In this document: positions 16,185 through 25,700 of the stretch, piece after piece
Numbering within the stretch: position 1 is the stretch's first letter
Layout of the letters: each line of letters starts with the position of its first letter
Assembly: GCA_022508745.1 (NCBI GenBank)
Contig: JAFLUP010000014.1
Span: 1-43,032, forward strand
DNA from: Oscillospiraceae bacterium
Lineage (GTDB): Bacteria > Bacillota > Clostridia > Oscillospirales > CAG-382
Reading direction: 5' to 3'
DNA: 43,032 bases
Position numbers and translations under genes: made by a program
The notes under the pieces: model-generated
Seen by the model: the letters and a program-made list of their open reading frames with translations, nothing else
Database searches by the model: none
What the model was told of the DNA's origin: nothing

Positions 16185-16439
16185 TTACTTGGCTCTTTCG
16201 ATGATCTCGACAAGACGCCAGTGCTTATCCTTGGAGAGCGGGCGGGTCTCCATGACCAAAACGGTATCGCCGACCTTCGCCTCGTTCTTTTCGTCGTGCG
16301 CCTTCAGGCGCAGGGTTCTTTTCAGAATCTTCTTGTAAAGGGGATGCTTGACGTTGTCGCGGATGGCGACGACGACGGTTTTGTCCATTTTATCGCTGAC
16401 GACCTGCCCAACGCGGGTCTTTCTCATGCCTCTTTCCAT
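16185..16439 (-). CDS. rpsQ: Ribosomal protein S17
   Basis: An 84-residue OB-fold small-subunit protein. The [16 protein letters not shown] segment and [20 protein letters not shown] at the end are diagnostic. It is 15 nt after rpmC, with GGAGG in front. Confidence 0.99.
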   Translation of the reverse strand: MERGMRKTRVGQVVSDKMDKTVVVAIRDNVKHPLYKKILKRTLRLKAHDEKNEAKVGDTVLVMETRPLSKDKHWRLVEIIERAK

Positions 16440-16454
16440 GTTTTACCTCCTCCT

Positions 16455-16655
16455 TTACGCTTTTCCGGAAATTTCTTTTTCCCGGAGAACGGTCAACATC
16501 CGCGCGATGGTCTTGCGGGTCTCGACGATCTTCATGGGGTTGTCGAGCTGGTTGATGGAATGTTGCATACGAAGGTTGAAAAGTGCCTCTTTCTGCTCGC
16601 GCACTGCTTTCGTCAGCTCGGAAGCGGACATTTCTCTGATTTCCTTAATATCCAT
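16455..16655 (-). CDS. rpmC: Ribosomal protein L29
   Basis: A 66-residue two-helix protein at the tunnel exit, part of the docking site for SRP and trigger factor. MDIKEIREMSASELTKAV and the RKTIARMLTVLREKE segment are typical. It is only 3 nt after rplP. Confidence 0.99.
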   Translation of the reverse strand: MDIKEIREMSASELTKAVREQKEALFNLRMQHSINQLDNPMKIVETRKTIARMLTVLREKEISGKA

Positions 16656-16658
16656 CTC

Positions 16659-17087
16659 TTACGCCTCCTGATTCTCCAGATCCGCCTTGACGGCGAATTT
16701 GCATTTGATCGGCAGCTTGTGAGACGCGAGACGCATGGCTTCCCGCGCGACGTCCTCCGCCACGCCGTCCATTTCGAACATGACGCGACCCGGCTTAACG
16801 ACTGCTACCCAGTATTCCGGGGAACCCTTACCGGAACCCATTCGGGTTTCTGCCGGCTTTTCCGTGACCGGCTTATCCGGGAAGATCTTGATCCAGACTT
16901 TACCGCCACGCTTGATATAACGGGTCATAGCGACACGGGCCGCCTCGATCTGGTTGCTGGTGATCCATGCCGGCTCCAGCGCCACAAGACCGTACTGACC
17001 GTTGGAGATGCGGTTGCCGCGATAGGCTTTACCGGTCATTCTGCCACGGTGTACACGTCTGTATTTCACTCTTTTGGGCATTAACAT
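16659..17087 (-). CDS. rplP: Ribosomal protein L16
   Basis: A 142-residue protein that helps position A-site tRNA. The segments [18 protein letters not shown] and [20 protein letters not shown] are diagnostic. Two starts are possible: ATG 17087 overlaps the rpsC stop (TAATG) and has GGGAGGT eight nt away; ATG 17081 gives the more usual MPKR start but a long spacing. I favour 17087 on the ribosome site. Confidence 0.98.
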   Translation of the reverse strand: MLMPKRVKYRRVHRGRMTGKAYRGNRISNGQYGLVALEPAWITSNQIEAARVAMTRYIKRGGKVWIKIFPDKPVTEKPAETRMGSGKGSPEYWVAVVKPGRVMFEMDGVAEDVAREAMRLASHKLPIKCKFAVKADLENQEA

Positions 17088-17767
17088 TACCGTTTACCTC
17101 CCTCGCGTACATTGGTGCGCTTCACCTCGGAGAGGACTTCGCCCTTGTAGATCCACACCTTGATGCCGATCTTCCCGTAGGTCGTGCGCGCCTCGGCAAA
17201 GCCGTAGTCGATATCCGCACGCAGGGTCTGCAGCGGAATGGTCCCCTCGTGATAGTGCTCGGTGCGGGCGATTTCCGCGCCGCCCAGACGGCCGCCGCAG
17301 GAGATCTTGATCCCTTTGGCGCCCAGCTTCATGGTTCTGCCGATGGACTGCTTCATCGCACGGCGGAACGAAATTCTCTTTTCCAGCTGCTGGGCGATGT
17401 TTTCCGCCACCAGCTGTGCGTTCAGATCGGGGCTTCTGACCTCGACCACTTTGACGTCCACCGTCACGTTTCTCGGAGAGCCGAGGAACTCGGTGATGAC
17501 GCCCTTGAGCTTATCGATCTCCGCGCCGCCCTTGCCGATGATGATGCCCGGCTTTGCGCAGTGGATGATAACGCGGATGCGGCTGTTATCCCGCTCGATC
17601 TCGATGCGCGGCACACCTGCCTGCCCGAGACGCTGTTTGAGGAACTTCCGCAGCTTATAGTCGGAGACCAGCGTATCGCCGAAATCCTCCTCCGCCACAT
17701 ACCAACGGGAGTCCCAATTCTTGATCACACCGACGCGAAGCCCGTGCGGATTCACTTTCTGTCCCAT
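17087..17767 (-). CDS. rpsC: Ribosomal protein S3
   Basis: A 226-residue small-subunit protein at the mRNA entry. An N-terminal KH domain with the G-x-x-G loop ([14 protein letters not shown]) and the C-terminal S3 domain ([20 protein letters not shown]) are seen. Start ATG 17767 ([13 protein letters not shown]) is chosen because GAGGAGG is just upstream; the frame continues 45 codons into rplV but has no S3 homology there. Confidence 0.99.
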   Translation of the reverse strand: MGQKVNPHGLRVGVIKNWDSRWYVAEEDFGDTLVSDYKLRKFLKQRLGQAGVPRIEIERDNSRIRVIIHCAKPGIIIGKGGAEIDKLKGVITEFLGSPRNVTVDVKVVEVRSPDLNAQLVAENIAQQLEKRISFRRAMKQSIGRTMKLGAKGIKISCGGRLGGAEIARTEHYHEGTIPLQTLRADIDYGFAEARTTYGKIGIKVWIYKGEVLSEVKRTNVREGGKR

Positions 17768-17778
17768 GTTAGCCCTCC

Positions 17779-18132
17779 TCAGTCTCTTTCTTTCAGAGAA
17801 ATCGTGACGTGCGAGGTCCGCTTGATGATGCGGAACGCTCTGCCCTGTGCGCGGGGCATCACCCGCTTCATGTTCTTCAGGATGCCGGGCGTCACGAAAC
17901 ATTCCGCCACATAGAGCTTTTCTACGTCCATTGCGTAGTTATGCTCGGCGTTTGCCATCGCCGATTTCAGCAGCTTCGCGATGCTTTCGCTGACCATCTT
18001 GTTGGTGTTCTGCAGGATCGCCATCGCGGTGGCTGCATCCTTCCCGCGGATCTCGTCCAGCACGATGCCGACTTTACGCGGGGAGACGCGGAGCTGCTTC
18101 AGATACGCTTTCGCGCATTTCGTATTTTCCAT
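17779..18132 (-). CDS. rplV: Ribosomal protein L22
   Basis: A 117-residue protein whose long beta-hairpin lines the exit tunnel and where macrolide-resistance changes arise. [20 protein letters not shown] and the C-terminal [20 protein letters not shown] are diagnostic. It lies 23 nt after rpsS and 11 nt before rpsC. Confidence 0.99.
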   Translation of the reverse strand: MENTKCAKAYLKQLRVSPRKVGIVLDEIRGKDAATAMAILQNTNKMVSESIAKLLKSAMANAEHNYAMDVEKLYVAECFVTPGILKNMKRVMPRAQGRAFRIIKRTSHVTISLKERD

Positions 18133-18155
18133 TGTTTTTACCAGCCCTTTCCGCG

Positions 18156-18437
18156 TTAGTTACCGTTGTTGGAGGTTTTCGACCCCGCGTGACCCTTAAA
18201 GGTACGGGTGGGAGCGAACTCGCCGAGCTTATGACCGACCATATCCTCCACGACATACACCGGAACGTGCTTCCGACCGTCGTAAACGGCGATGGTGTGC
18301 CCGACGAACTCCGGGAAGATGGTGGAGGCGCGGGACCAGGTCTTCAGAACGCGCTTTTCGCCTTTTTCATTCATTTCCTGCACACGGCTGTACAGTTTAG
18401 CCTCTACAAAGGGGCCTTTCTTGACACTTCTGCCCAT
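18156..18437 (-). CDS. rpsS: Ribosomal protein S19
   Basis: A 93-residue head protein of the small subunit. [15 protein letters not shown] at the start and [20 protein letters not shown] near the end are diagnostic. It lies 15 nt after rplB. Confidence 0.99.
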   Translation of the reverse strand: MGRSVKKGPFVEAKLYSRVQEMNEKGEKRVLKTWSRASTIFPEFVGHTIAVYDGRKHVPVYVVEDMVGHKLGEFAPTRTFKGHAGSKTSNNGN

Positions 18438-18452
18438 GATGCTGCTCCTCCT

Positions 18453-19289
18453 TTATCTTTCGTTACGTCTCTTGACGATCAGGTGGTTGGTGCGCGCCTT
18501 CTTGTTACGAGTCTTAAGACCCAGAGCAGGCTTGCCCCAAGGCGTCAACGGGCCGGGATGACCGATGGGCGCGCGGCCTTCGCCGCCGCCGTGCGGGTGG
18601 TCCACCGGGTTCATGACGGAACCTCTGACGGTGGGACGGATGCCCATGTGACGCTTCTTACCGGCTTTACCGATCTTGATGTTCTCATGCTCCAGGTTGC
18701 CGATGGTGCCGATGGTCGCCTTGCAGTCCAGACGGACCAGACGAACCTCGCCGGAGGGCAGACGGATCTGCGCCATGCCGTTTTCCTTGGCCATCAGCTG
18801 CGCTGCGGCGCCGGCGGAACGCACCAGCTGTGCGCCGCGACCCGGGTAAAGCTCGATGGAGTTGATCATGGTACCGACCGGGATGGCGGAGATGGGCAGG
18901 ATGTTGCCCGTCTTGATGTCCGCATGGGGACCTGCGTACAGCACGTCGCCCACTTTCAGACCGTCGGTCGCCAGCACGTAGCTCTTTTTGCCGTTCTCAT
19001 CCGCCAGCAGCGCGATATACGCGGTGCGGTTCGGGTCGTACTCGATGGACTGAACGGTCTTGCCGCCCTCGGAGAAGGCGCCCTTGAAATCGATGATACG
19101 GTACTTCTTCTTGTTGCCGCCGCCCTGATGGCGAACGGTGATTTTGCCGGTGTTGTTGCGGCCTGCGTTCTTTTTGAGGGTAACGAGCAGGCTCTTTTCC
19201 GGCTTTTTGCCCTTGGTCAGCTCCTCGAACGAGGGGGTGGCCATGTTCCGGAGTGACGGAGTTGTCGGGCGATAAGTCTTCACTGCCAT
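18453..19289 (-). CDS. rplB: Ribosomal protein L2
   Basis: A 278-residue core large-subunit protein required for subunit joining and peptidyl-transferase centre assembly. An OB-fold plus SH3-like barrel; the conserved C-terminal segment [17 protein letters not shown] includes the invariant His. It lies 15 nt after rplW. Confidence 0.99.
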   Translation of the reverse strand: MAVKTYRPTTPSLRNMATPSFEELTKGKKPEKSLLVTLKKNAGRNNTGKITVRHQGGGNKKKYRIIDFKGAFSEGGKTVQSIEYDPNRTAYIALLADENGKKSYVLATDGLKVGDVLYAGPHADIKTGNILPISAIPVGTMINSIELYPGRGAQLVRSAGAAAQLMAKENGMAQIRLPSGEVRLVRLDCKATIGTIGNLEHENIKIGKAGKKRHMGIRPTVRGSVMNPVDHPHGGGEGRAPIGHPGPLTPWGKPALGLKTRNKKARTNHLIVKRRNER

Positions 19290-19304
19290 GACGAAACTCC
19301 TTTC

Positions 19305-19598
19305 TTACATCAAGCTGTCGAAGAATTCGATCGTCTTGGAATCTTCCGTCAGCTTGACGATCGCTTTCTTCCATGCGCTGGTATAGCCGTAGTGGTAGCC
19401 CATACGCTTGGGCTTTCTCTTCATATTCATGGTGGTCACACGCTCCACCGTAACGCCGAAGATCTCCTCGATCGCGTTCTTGATCTCGATCTTGTTGGCG
19501 TCCTTGGCGACGCGGAAGGTGTACTTCCGCTGCTGCATATTCTGAATCGCAGCCTCGGTGATGACCGGCTTTAAGATCACATCGTATGCCGTCTTCAT
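19305..19598 (-). CDS. rplW: Ribosomal protein L23
   Basis: A 97-residue protein at the tunnel exit, the docking point for trigger factor and SRP. The segments VILKPVITEAAIQNMQQRKY and VERVTTMNMKRKPKRMG are typical. Its start overlaps the rplD stop by 4 nt, so the two are translationally coupled. Confidence 0.99.
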   Translation of the reverse strand: MKTAYDVILKPVITEAAIQNMQQRKYTFRVAKDANKIEIKNAIEEIFGVTVERVTTMNMKRKPKRMGYHYGYTSAWKKAIVKLTEDSKTIEFFDSLM

Positions 19599-20221
19599 TC
19601 TCCGTATACCTCCTTGAGCTTGTTCACCGCATCCTGCGCGATCACGAGCTTGTCGTACTTCAGGATCTCATAGACGTTGATGGCGTTCACCGGAGCGGTA
19701 GCCACACCGGGGATGTTCGCCATGGACTTGACCACCGTCGCGTCCGCCTCAGGCAGAACGACCAGTGCCTTGCCCTCTGCGCCGACGGCGGAAAGGAACT
19801 TCACCATCGCCTTCGTCTTGTATTCCGTAGCGGTGATCTGATCCACAACGATCATTTCGCCCTCGGAAACCTTCGAGGAAAGCACGGAGAACAGCGCCAG
19901 CCGCTTGAGCTTCTTGTTGAGGGTCACGCGGTAGGAACGGGGCTTCGGCGCAAAGACGATACCGCCGTGGGTCCACTGGGGTGCGCGGGTGGAACCCTGA
20001 CGGGCACGACCCGTACCCTTCTGACGCCAGGGCTTGCGACCGCCGCCGGAGACTTCGCTGCGGGTCAGCGCGGACTGGGTGCCCTGCCGCTGATTGAGCA
20101 GGTACGCACGCACCACCGCGTGAACGGCAGGCTCATTCGGCTCGATGCCGAAGATCTTCTCGGGAAGGTCCATCGTGCCGCAGGCACGGCCTTCCATATT
20201 CACAACGTTGATTGTAGGCAT
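19595..20221 (-). CDS. rplD: Ribosomal protein L4
   Basis: A 208-residue protein whose extended loop reaches the exit tunnel. The loop segment GGGRKPWRQKGTGRARQG and APQWTHGGIVFAPKPRSY are diagnostic. In E. coli L4 represses the S10 operon through the leader RNA; the long leader in front of rpsJ here makes some form of feedback plausible but unproven. Confidence 0.99.
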   Translation of the reverse strand: MPTINVVNMEGRACGTMDLPEKIFGIEPNEPAVHAVVRAYLLNQRQGTQSALTRSEVSGGGRKPWRQKGTGRARQGSTRAPQWTHGGIVFAPKPRSYRVTLNKKLKRLALFSVLSSKVSEGEMIVVDQITATEYKTKAMVKFLSAVGAEGKALVVLPEADATVVKSMANIPGVATAPVNAINVYEILKYDKLVIAQDAVNKLKEVYGE

Positions 20222-20242
20222 TGTTTCTTCCTCCTTCTCCGG

Positions 20243-20872
20243 TTATTTCACGGTGTCGCGGAGATAAACGATGCCGCCCTTGGGGCCGGGAATGGCGCCC
20301 TTCACAGCGATCAGATTGTTCTCTGCGTCGATCTTGACGATCTCCAGATTGAGGATCGTGACCTGTTCGTGACCGTACTGCCCCGCCATCTTCTTGTTCT
20401 TGAACACGCGGGACGGGTCGCTGTTTGCGCCCATGGAGCCGACCTGACGGTGGACAGGACCGGTACCGTGGGTCATGCGCAGACGGTGCGCATTCCATCT
20501 CTTGATGACGCCGCTAAACCCGTGACCTTTGGTGATGCCCGTCACGTCGACCTTTTCGCCCACGGCGAAGGTATCGGCTGTGAGGGTGTCGCCCTCGTTC
20601 AGGGAAGAGGTGTCCTCCAGACGGAACTCTTTCAGGTACTTCTTAAAGGAGACCTGATGGGCCTCGAAGTGCCCCTTGATGGCTTTGTTTGCCTTGCGCT
20701 CCGGCAGCTCCGCGTAACCGAGCTGTACGGCGCAGTAGCCGTCCTTTTCCGCCGTTTTCTTCTGAACGACGGTGCAGGGGCCGGCGTTGATGACAGTGAC
20801 GGGGATGACTTTGCCGTTATCCGCAAAGATCTGCGTCATGCCCAGCTTTCTGCCGATGATGCCTTTTTTCAT
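20243..20872 (-). CDS. rplC: Ribosomal protein L3
   Basis: A 209-residue protein that reaches the peptidyl-transferase centre. [16 protein letters not shown] and [20 protein letters not shown] are diagnostic. A 76-nt gap separates it from rpsJ; an AAGGAGG site lies just before the start and nothing else is evident in the gap. Confidence 0.99.
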   Translation of the reverse strand: MKKGIIGRKLGMTQIFADNGKVIPVTVINAGPCTVVQKKTAEKDGYCAVQLGYAELPERKANKAIKGHFEAHQVSFKKYLKEFRLEDTSSLNEGDTLTADTFAVGEKVDVTGITKGHGFSGVIKRWNAHRLRMTHGTGPVHRQVGSMGANSDPSRVFKNKKMAGQYGHEQVTILNLEIVKIDAENNLIAVKGAIPGPKGGIVYLRDTVK

Positions 20873-20948
20873 GGTATTCTGTTTCCTCCTTGGTTATTGG
20901 TTGCACGGGGTTCCGGGCAACATGACCTTGTGTTTTTTACCTTATCAA

Positions 20949-21257
20949 TTAAAGCTCGACGCTGAAGTCGACGCCTGCTGGCAGTTCGACGTTCATCAGT
21001 GCGTCCACGCACGCCTTGGACGGCTTGAGGATGTCGATGAGCCGTTTGTGGGTGCGGTACTCAAACTGTTCGCGGCTGTCCTTATATTTGTGTACCGCGC
21101 GCAGGATGGTGATGATCTCCTTGTCCGTGGGAAGCGGGATGGGACCGGAAACGGACGCGCCGCCGCGCTTTGCCACTTCGACGATCTTTTCCGCCGCCTG
21201 ATCGATCAGCTTGTGATCGTAGGACTTGAGCCTGATTCTGATTCTTTCTTTTGCCAT
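20949..21257 (-). CDS. rpsJ: Ribosomal protein S10
   Basis: A 102-residue small-subunit protein that also acts as NusE in antitermination complexes. [20 protein letters not shown] and [20 protein letters not shown] are diagnostic. It is the first gene of the 32-gene cluster that runs to rplQ; the str genes (rpsL, rpsG, fusA, tuf) are not attached here. Confidence 0.99.
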   Translation of the reverse strand: MAKERIRIRLKSYDHKLIDQAAEKIVEVAKRGGASVSGPIPLPTDKEIITILRAVHKYKDSREQFEYRTHKRLIDILKPSKACVDALMNVELPAGVDFSVEL

Positions 21258-21526
21258 GGGGTGTTTGCCTCCTAAAAAATATTGTTTTTAGTGGCAGGCA
21301 GGACGGCAAACCGTCAACTCAAGCGGACCTTGCGACCCTTTCACGGTTCCGGGCGTTTCACGCCCCGCCTGAAAAAATCGCCGGTTTCCCTCGGCTTTTC
21401 GTCCTCTGCGCCCGATTTCCGGACCTACTCTGCGGAAGTTCCCTGCCAATACAAGGAATTTTCACCGGTTTTCGCCCGATTTCCAACCCCGAGGGCAGCA
21501 ATCTCCCGCTTCATCGCGCACCAAAC
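21258..21526 (-). promoter_or_regulatory. Long 5' leader of the S10 operon
   Basis: About 270 nt of transcribed, apparently non-coding sequence between the predicted start site and rpsJ. Read on the - strand it contains several stems, including GGCGT-GAAA-CGCC (near 21360) and GACGG/CCGTC (near 21300-21320), and ends in TTTTAGGAGGC, the rpsJ ribosome site. Small frames here lack ribosome sites and look spurious. A feedback leader for a ribosomal protein is the obvious hypothesis, but no known leader consensus was identified. Confidence 0.55.
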
Positions 21527-21532
21527 AGACGG

Positions 21533-21561
21533 ATTTTACCATATTCCACCCCTTTTGTCAA
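21533..21561 (-). promoter_or_regulatory. Predicted sigma-A promoter of the S10 operon
   Basis: On the - strand TTGACA (21561-21556), 17-nt spacer, TAAAAT (21538-21533). Strong match with one -10 mismatch. Upstream (21562-21775) is AT-rich; it holds two direct TTGTAAACA copies 11 bp apart (21602-21610, 21613-21621), possibly a regulator site or UP-like DNA, and no gene. Confidence 0.85.
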
Positions 21562-21775
21562 GCACTTTTTCAAAATTCCCCCTGTATTTTCCTCTTTCAA
21601 ATTGTAAACATTTTGTAAACAAGTGGATTGCAGGTGAAAAACGACCATTTGATCCCTTCCAAAGGGAACAAATCTTCCCATCTGGTATGTTTCGCAGCCA
21701 GTATATCCGCTGCCGTCCCGTGATTCGAAAGGAGATACAGCGTTTCCGTCCCGTAGAAAACTTTTCCAAAAACCC

Positions 21776-21803
21776 TTTACAATCCCGTTTTTTCTGGTAT
21801 AAT
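21776..21803 (+). promoter_or_regulatory. Predicted sigma-A promoter with extended -10
   Basis: TTTACA (21776-21781), 16-nt spacer, TATAAT (21798-21803) with upstream TGG (extended -10). Transcribes the TSCPD/phosphomutase pair, divergent from the S10 operon. Confidence 0.88.
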
Positions 21804-21857
21804 ATTCTTGAAAAGAAAAACCTTCCTTATATAAATAATGCAAAGGAGAACAAACCC

Positions 21858-22118
21858 ATGGAATACGAATACACCTGCAAAGGGACCTGCTCCCGCACCA
21901 TCCGCTTCGCGCTGAATGACGATCACACCGTCTCCGGCGTTTCCTTCGAAGGAGGCTGCAACGGCAACCTGAAGGGCATCGCCAGCCTGACGGAAGGGCA
22001 AAAAGCCGAGGACGTCATCGCCCGTCTGGAAGGGCTCAAGTGCGGCATGAAACCCACCTCCTGCCCGGATCAGCTGGCGCAAGCCCTCCGCGCGGCACTG
22101 AAGGAGAAGGCGTCGTGA
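21858..22118 (+). CDS. TSCPD-domain protein
   Basis: An 86-residue protein of the small TSCPD-domain family (same domain as at the C-terminus of some B12-dependent ribonucleotide reductases). Visible features are the N-terminal Cys-containing YEYTCKGTCSRTIRF, the FEGGCNGNLKG turn, the CGMKPTSCPDQLA motif that names the family, and a C-terminal helix. Cysteines suggest metal binding. The exact role is unknown; the stand-alone form is common in Clostridia. AAGGAG precedes ATG 21858, and the longer upstream frame crosses the promoter and is rejected. Its stop overlaps the start of the next gene (GTGA). Confidence 0.92.
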   Translation: MEYEYTCKGTCSRTIRFALNDDHTVSGVSFEGGCNGNLKGIASLTEGQKAEDVIARLEGLKCGMKPTSCPDQLAQALRAALKEKAS

Positions 22119-23836
22119 GCGGGAACGCATTTCAAGAGTACGAACGCTGGACAGCGACCCTGACGGGCGAAGAAAAAGCGTCGCTGGAAGCCCTCCGCGG
22201 GGACGAGGAAGCCATCCTCTCCCGCTTCGCCGCCCCCATGCAGTTCGGCACGGCGGGTCTGCGCAGCACCATGGATTTGGGCATCTCCCGCATGAATATT
22301 TACACCGTGGCGCAGACCACGAAGGGGCTCTCCGCCCTCATCCTCGCCTCCGGCGGAAAAGACCGCGGGGTGGCGATCAGCTATGACAGCCGCCACCGCT
22401 CGGAGGAATTCGCCCGCACCGCCGCCCGGGTGCTGGCGCACGACGGCGTGAAGGTGTACCTCTTCGACGGCATCCGTCCCACGCCGGAGCTTTCCTTTGC
22501 CATCCTGCATCTGGGCTGTATCTCCGGCATCAACATCACCGCCTCCCACAACCCCAAGGAATACAACGGCTATAAGGTCTACTGGGAAGACGGCGCGCAG
22601 CTCCCCCCGGAGCATGCCGACCGCGTCTCCGCCGCCGTAGCGGAGATCGACCCTCTCTCCGTCCCCCTTGCCGACTTCGACGAGGCCGTCGCAAGCGGCG
22701 CCATCCGCTTCCTCGGCGGGGAGACGGACGACGCGTTCCTTGCCGCCGTGCAGGGAAGCGCCCTCTCCCCCGCCCTGACCAAAGCGTGGGGCAATAAGCT
22801 GCATCTGGTCTACACCCCCCTCCACGGAACCGGCTACAAGCTGGTGCCGGAGTGTCTGCGCCGCGCCGGCGTCACCGACCTGCGCGTGGTGGAGGAGCAG
22901 GCCATCCCGGACGGCAGCTTCCCCACCGTCGCTTCCCCCAACCCGGAAAACGACGCCTGCTTTGAGCGCGCCGTGGAACTGATCCGGCGGGAAAACCTCC
23001 CCTGCTCCCTCATCATCGCCTCCGACCCGGATGCGGACCGCATCGGCGTGGCGGTACGCGGGGAGGACGGAGTGTTCCGCGCCCTCCACGGCAACCGCAT
23101 CGGCGCGCTGCTGATCGACTATATCCTGCGCATCCGTAAGGAAACGGGGAACCTCCCCGCCGACGGCTGCGCCATCCGCTCCATCGTCTCCTCCCCCCTG
23201 TTCGACGCCATCTGCGATTCCCACGGGGTCTCCCACGTCAGCGTCCTCACCGGGTTTAAGTATATCGGGGAGAAGATCAAGCAGTGGGAGTCCACCGGGG
23301 ACCACACCTTCCTGTTCGGCTACGAGGAAAGCCACGGCTACCTCCCCGGCAGCTACGCCCGGGACAAGGACGCCATCGGCGCCTCCCTGCTACTGACGGA
23401 AATGGCATGCTACCATATCTCCCACGGCCGCTCCATCGCGGACGCCCTCCGCGAGCTGGACGAGACCTACGGCTATTACCGGGAATCCGGCTTCTCCTGC
23501 GCCATCACCGGGCTCGACCCCATGGCCATCATGGGGCAGCGCATGGCAAGCCTGCGCAAGGACGGACTTTCGGAGATCGCAGGCGTTCCCGTCCTCCGGG
23601 TGCGGGACTACCTTTCCGGCGTCATCCGCAGCGTGACCGGCGAAACGGCTTCCACCGAACAGCCCTCCTCCGACGTGCTGTACTTTGAGCTGGAGAGCGG
23701 CGACGCCATCGCCGTCCGTCCCTCCGGTACCGAGCCGAAAATCAAGGTCTACCTGCTGGTCAAAGGCGAAACCGAACCGCACGCCGCCGAAAAACTCACG
23801 AAATACGAAGCCTTTATGCGCGGCCTGATGAAGTAA
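22115..23836 (+). CDS. pgcA: Phosphoglucomutase/phosphomannomutase (alpha-PGM family)
   Basis: A 573-residue phosphohexomutase that interconverts hexose 1- and 6-phosphates, feeding glycolysis and cell-envelope sugar synthesis. The phosphoserine loop NITASHNPKEYNGYKVYW, the metal loop SDPDADRIGVAV, the sugar loop GYEESHGYLPG and the phosphate-binding loop AVRPSGTEPKIKVYL are all intact. Length fits the Bacillus PgcA type. GTG 22115 is the likely start: AAGGAG at 22101-22106 is 8 nt upstream and the codon overlaps the previous stop; the frame upstream runs inside the TSCPD gene. Confidence 0.96.
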   Translation: MSGNAFQEYERWTATLTGEEKASLEALRGDEEAILSRFAAPMQFGTAGLRSTMDLGISRMNIYTVAQTTKGLSALILASGGKDRGVAISYDSRHRSEEFARTAARVLAHDGVKVYLFDGIRPTPELSFAILHLGCISGINITASHNPKEYNGYKVYWEDGAQLPPEHADRVSAAVAEIDPLSVPLADFDEAVASGAIRFLGGETDDAFLAAVQGSALSPALTKAWGNKLHLVYTPLHGTGYKLVPECLRRAGVTDLRVVEEQAIPDGSFPTVASPNPENDACFERAVELIRRENLPCSLIIASDPDADRIGVAVRGEDGVFRALHGNRIGALLIDYILRIRKETGNLPADGCAIRSIVSSPLFDAICDSHGVSHVSVLTGFKYIGEKIKQWESTGDHTFLFGYEESHGYLPGSYARDKDAIGASLLLTEMACYHISHGRSIADALRELDETYGYYRESGFSCAITGLDPMAIMGQRMASLRKDGLSEIAGVPVLRVRDYLSGVIRSVTGETASTEQPSSDVLYFELESGDAIAVRPSGTEPKIKVYLLVKGETEPHAAEKLTKYEAFMRGLMK

Positions 23837-23860
23837 CCGGAACGCCCCCTATCAACCGCA

Positions 23861-23893
23861 AACCCCGCCGGAAACCGGCGGGGTTCGTTTTTT
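23861..23893 (+). terminator. Rho-independent terminator
   Basis: AACCCCGCCGG (23861-23871), loop AAA, CCGGCGGGGTT (23875-23885), then CG and six T. It separates pgcA from the convergent anti-sigma gene. Confidence 0.92.
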
Positions 23894-23911
23894 CATTCCT
23901 TTTTCACTACT

Positions 23912-25102
23912 TCATTCCGGGATCAGCACGTCCCCGTCGGCGATGGTCGCCTGCGACAGGGAACGGGCGCCATGCACGAGATTGCTCGACGCTTCGATCC
24001 ATCCCTCGTAGTCCACCGCGATCAAATCCCCGACATGGATCACGCCGTAGGCCACATAGCGGCGGATGCGCGGATCCTCCAGCGAAACCTTGTACGTGCT
24101 CCCGTCCGCCGGATCCTCCCACAGGACGGAATCGTCCAGGATGAGGTACTTCTCCGTGATCTCCGTCACTTTTCCGGCGACGGAACGGGTGAACGGCTCA
24201 TACTTCGCCTCCACGGAATGTTCGGCGGCATAGGTCAGGATCTTCCCCGCCGCCTCCTCGCCGATGGCAAAGACATATCCCCACTCGAACGCATTGGTGG
24301 ACAAATATCCGTCCGCCGTGATCGTAAACGCCCGTTTGTAGATCCCTAAAGCATCCGAGGTGATCGAGAAGGTGATGCGCTCCCGACCGGCGTCCGTCCA
24401 TTGGTCGCTCCCTACGAATTTGGCGTCGGAGCAGCCGGAAAGCAGCGCCCAGATCCCGTCGTCCGTCATCTGGAAATGCTGTGCGTCCGCGCCGTCCCCG
24501 TTTTTGGAAAACCGGAGCAGCTCCAACACCTCCGGCAGGTCAACGGAGGCGAACAGTTCCCCGAGGTTGGCAGGAGGAGCGTACGTATCCCGCCGAAAGA
24601 CATAGTACCTGCCTTCCATCTCCGCAGCGACGTAGTCGCCGCCTGGCACCCCGGCGATGGCGTATACGGCGAACGCCTCCCGATGCTCCTTCGGCTCCTG
24701 TGCGTCGGTCTCCTCATAGCCGACCGCTTCGAAATCGCCCAGATAGTCCAGCAGCAGCGACGCGCTGATCTCCCGCATCTGCCCGCAGTAGACTTCCCCG
24801 TCTATCTCCATGCGCACGTACTTCTCGTAAACGGTGCGGTGTTCCCACGGCCAGAGGATGGCAAGCTCGGAAACGGTCACGTTCTTGCGGGTCTTCCCCG
24901 CAGGACCGGAGGGGTCCTCGGTAGTTCCGCGGAAGATCTTCGGCAGAAGGATCACTCCCGCCGTAAGCACCACAGCCAGACACGCCGCGAGAGATCCCCA
25001 TTTCAGAAGACTGCGTTTGGTCTTTTTCTTTCCCCCGGCGGCGCCGGAGACGAGATCGTCGTCCAGATGCCCCACGGCATTTGCGATTCTCGGTGTTTTC
25101 AT
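23912..25102 (-). CDS. Putative membrane-anchored anti-sigma partner
   Basis: A 396-residue protein with a short cytoplasmic N-terminus (about 1-30, Lys-rich just before the membrane), one transmembrane helix at about 33-53 and a large extracytoplasmic part. The outer part has no family I can name; its last 90 residues (GKVTEITEKYLILDDSVLW...IHVGDLIAVDYEG) resemble a small OB-like beta domain. The assignment rests on context: it starts inside the stop of the ECF sigma gene (4-nt overlap), which is the usual arrangement for sigma/anti-sigma pairs. The N-terminal segment is short for a zinc anti-sigma domain, and no HxxxCxxC motif is seen. Confidence 0.7.
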   Translation of the reverse strand: MKTPRIANAVGHLDDDLVSGAAGGKKKTKRSLLKWGSLAACLAVVLTAGVILLPKIFRGTTEDPSGPAGKTRKNVTVSELAILWPWEHRTVYEKYVRMEIDGEVYCGQMREISASLLLDYLGDFEAVGYEETDAQEPKEHREAFAVYAIAGVPGGDYVAAEMEGRYYVFRRDTYAPPANLGELFASVDLPEVLELLRFSKNGDGADAQHFQMTDDGIWALLSGCSDAKFVGSDQWTDAGRERITFSITSDALGIYKRAFTITADGYLSTNAFEWGYVFAIGEEAAGKILTYAAEHSVEAKYEPFTRSVAGKVTEITEKYLILDDSVLWEDPADGSTYKVSLEDPRIRRYVAYGVIHVGDLIAVDYEGWIEASSNLVHGARSLSQATIADGDVLIPE

Positions 25103-25653
25103 AGGTCAAATCCTTTCTTCGTCAGATAGACTTTCAGCTTGTTTCGGGTGTGGAACAGCATATTCTTCACCTTGCTCTCCGTGAAGGCGTAGCGCGCTGC
25201 GATCTCCGCGATGGAATCGAAGTAAAAATATTTACGGACAAAGACGTTCCTCACGTCCGCCTTCTGCTCCCGCAGAAAAACGCCGATCAGCCTGCCGATC
25301 TCTTCGTCCTGCAGATCCGGCGGGATCCGATCGTCCGGCAGTACGTCCTCCAGCTCGTGCAGGGAGACCAGCACCGCCCGGGAGCGTTTCTCCCGCGTCA
25401 GGAATTCCAGCCGCTTCAAAGCAAGATTTCTTGCGATTTTGCAGACAAAGGGCAGGAAGCGCTCCGGCCTTGCGGGCGGAATGGCGTTCCATACGCCGAC
25501 GTAGGTATCGTTGACACATTCCTCCGCGTCCTCGCGGTTGTTGAGAATGTTGTATGCGATCCTGTGGCAGAGCTTCCCGTATTTGACCTCCGTCTCCCGG
25601 ATCGCCTGTTCGTCCCTTGCGAAATAGAGCTCGATGATCTGCGGGTCTTCCAT
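25099..25653 (-). CDS. ECF-type RNA polymerase sigma factor
   Basis: A 184-residue sigma-70-family factor with only regions 2 and 4. Region 2 lies at about 8-70 (YFARDEQAIRETEVKYGKLC, then LNNREDAEECVNDTYVGVWN), and region 4 at about 125-180 with a helix-turn-helix (IAEIAARYAFTESKVKNML). Start ATG 25653 (MEDPQIIELYF) is preferred because GGGAG lies at good distance; the longer frame adds 13 residues without homology. It is cotranscribed with the membrane protein that overlaps its end. An ECF-like promoter sits 48 nt upstream, which suggests autoregulation. Confidence 0.93.
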   Translation of the reverse strand: MEDPQIIELYFARDEQAIRETEVKYGKLCHRIAYNILNNREDAEECVNDTYVGVWNAIPPARPERFLPFVCKIARNLALKRLEFLTREKRSRAVLVSLHELEDVLPDDRIPPDLQDEEIGRLIGVFLREQKADVRNVFVRKYFYFDSIAEIAARYAFTESKVKNMLFHTRNKLKVYLTKKGFDL

Positions 25654-25700
25654 CCTGTTCACTCCCTTTTTCGGATTGAAAAGCGCTTTCAACCATATGG

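Noticed and set aside
21511-21843. A 110-codon - strand frame in the S10 upstream region
   Set aside because: It spans the predicted promoter, has no ribosome site and no recognisable sequence.
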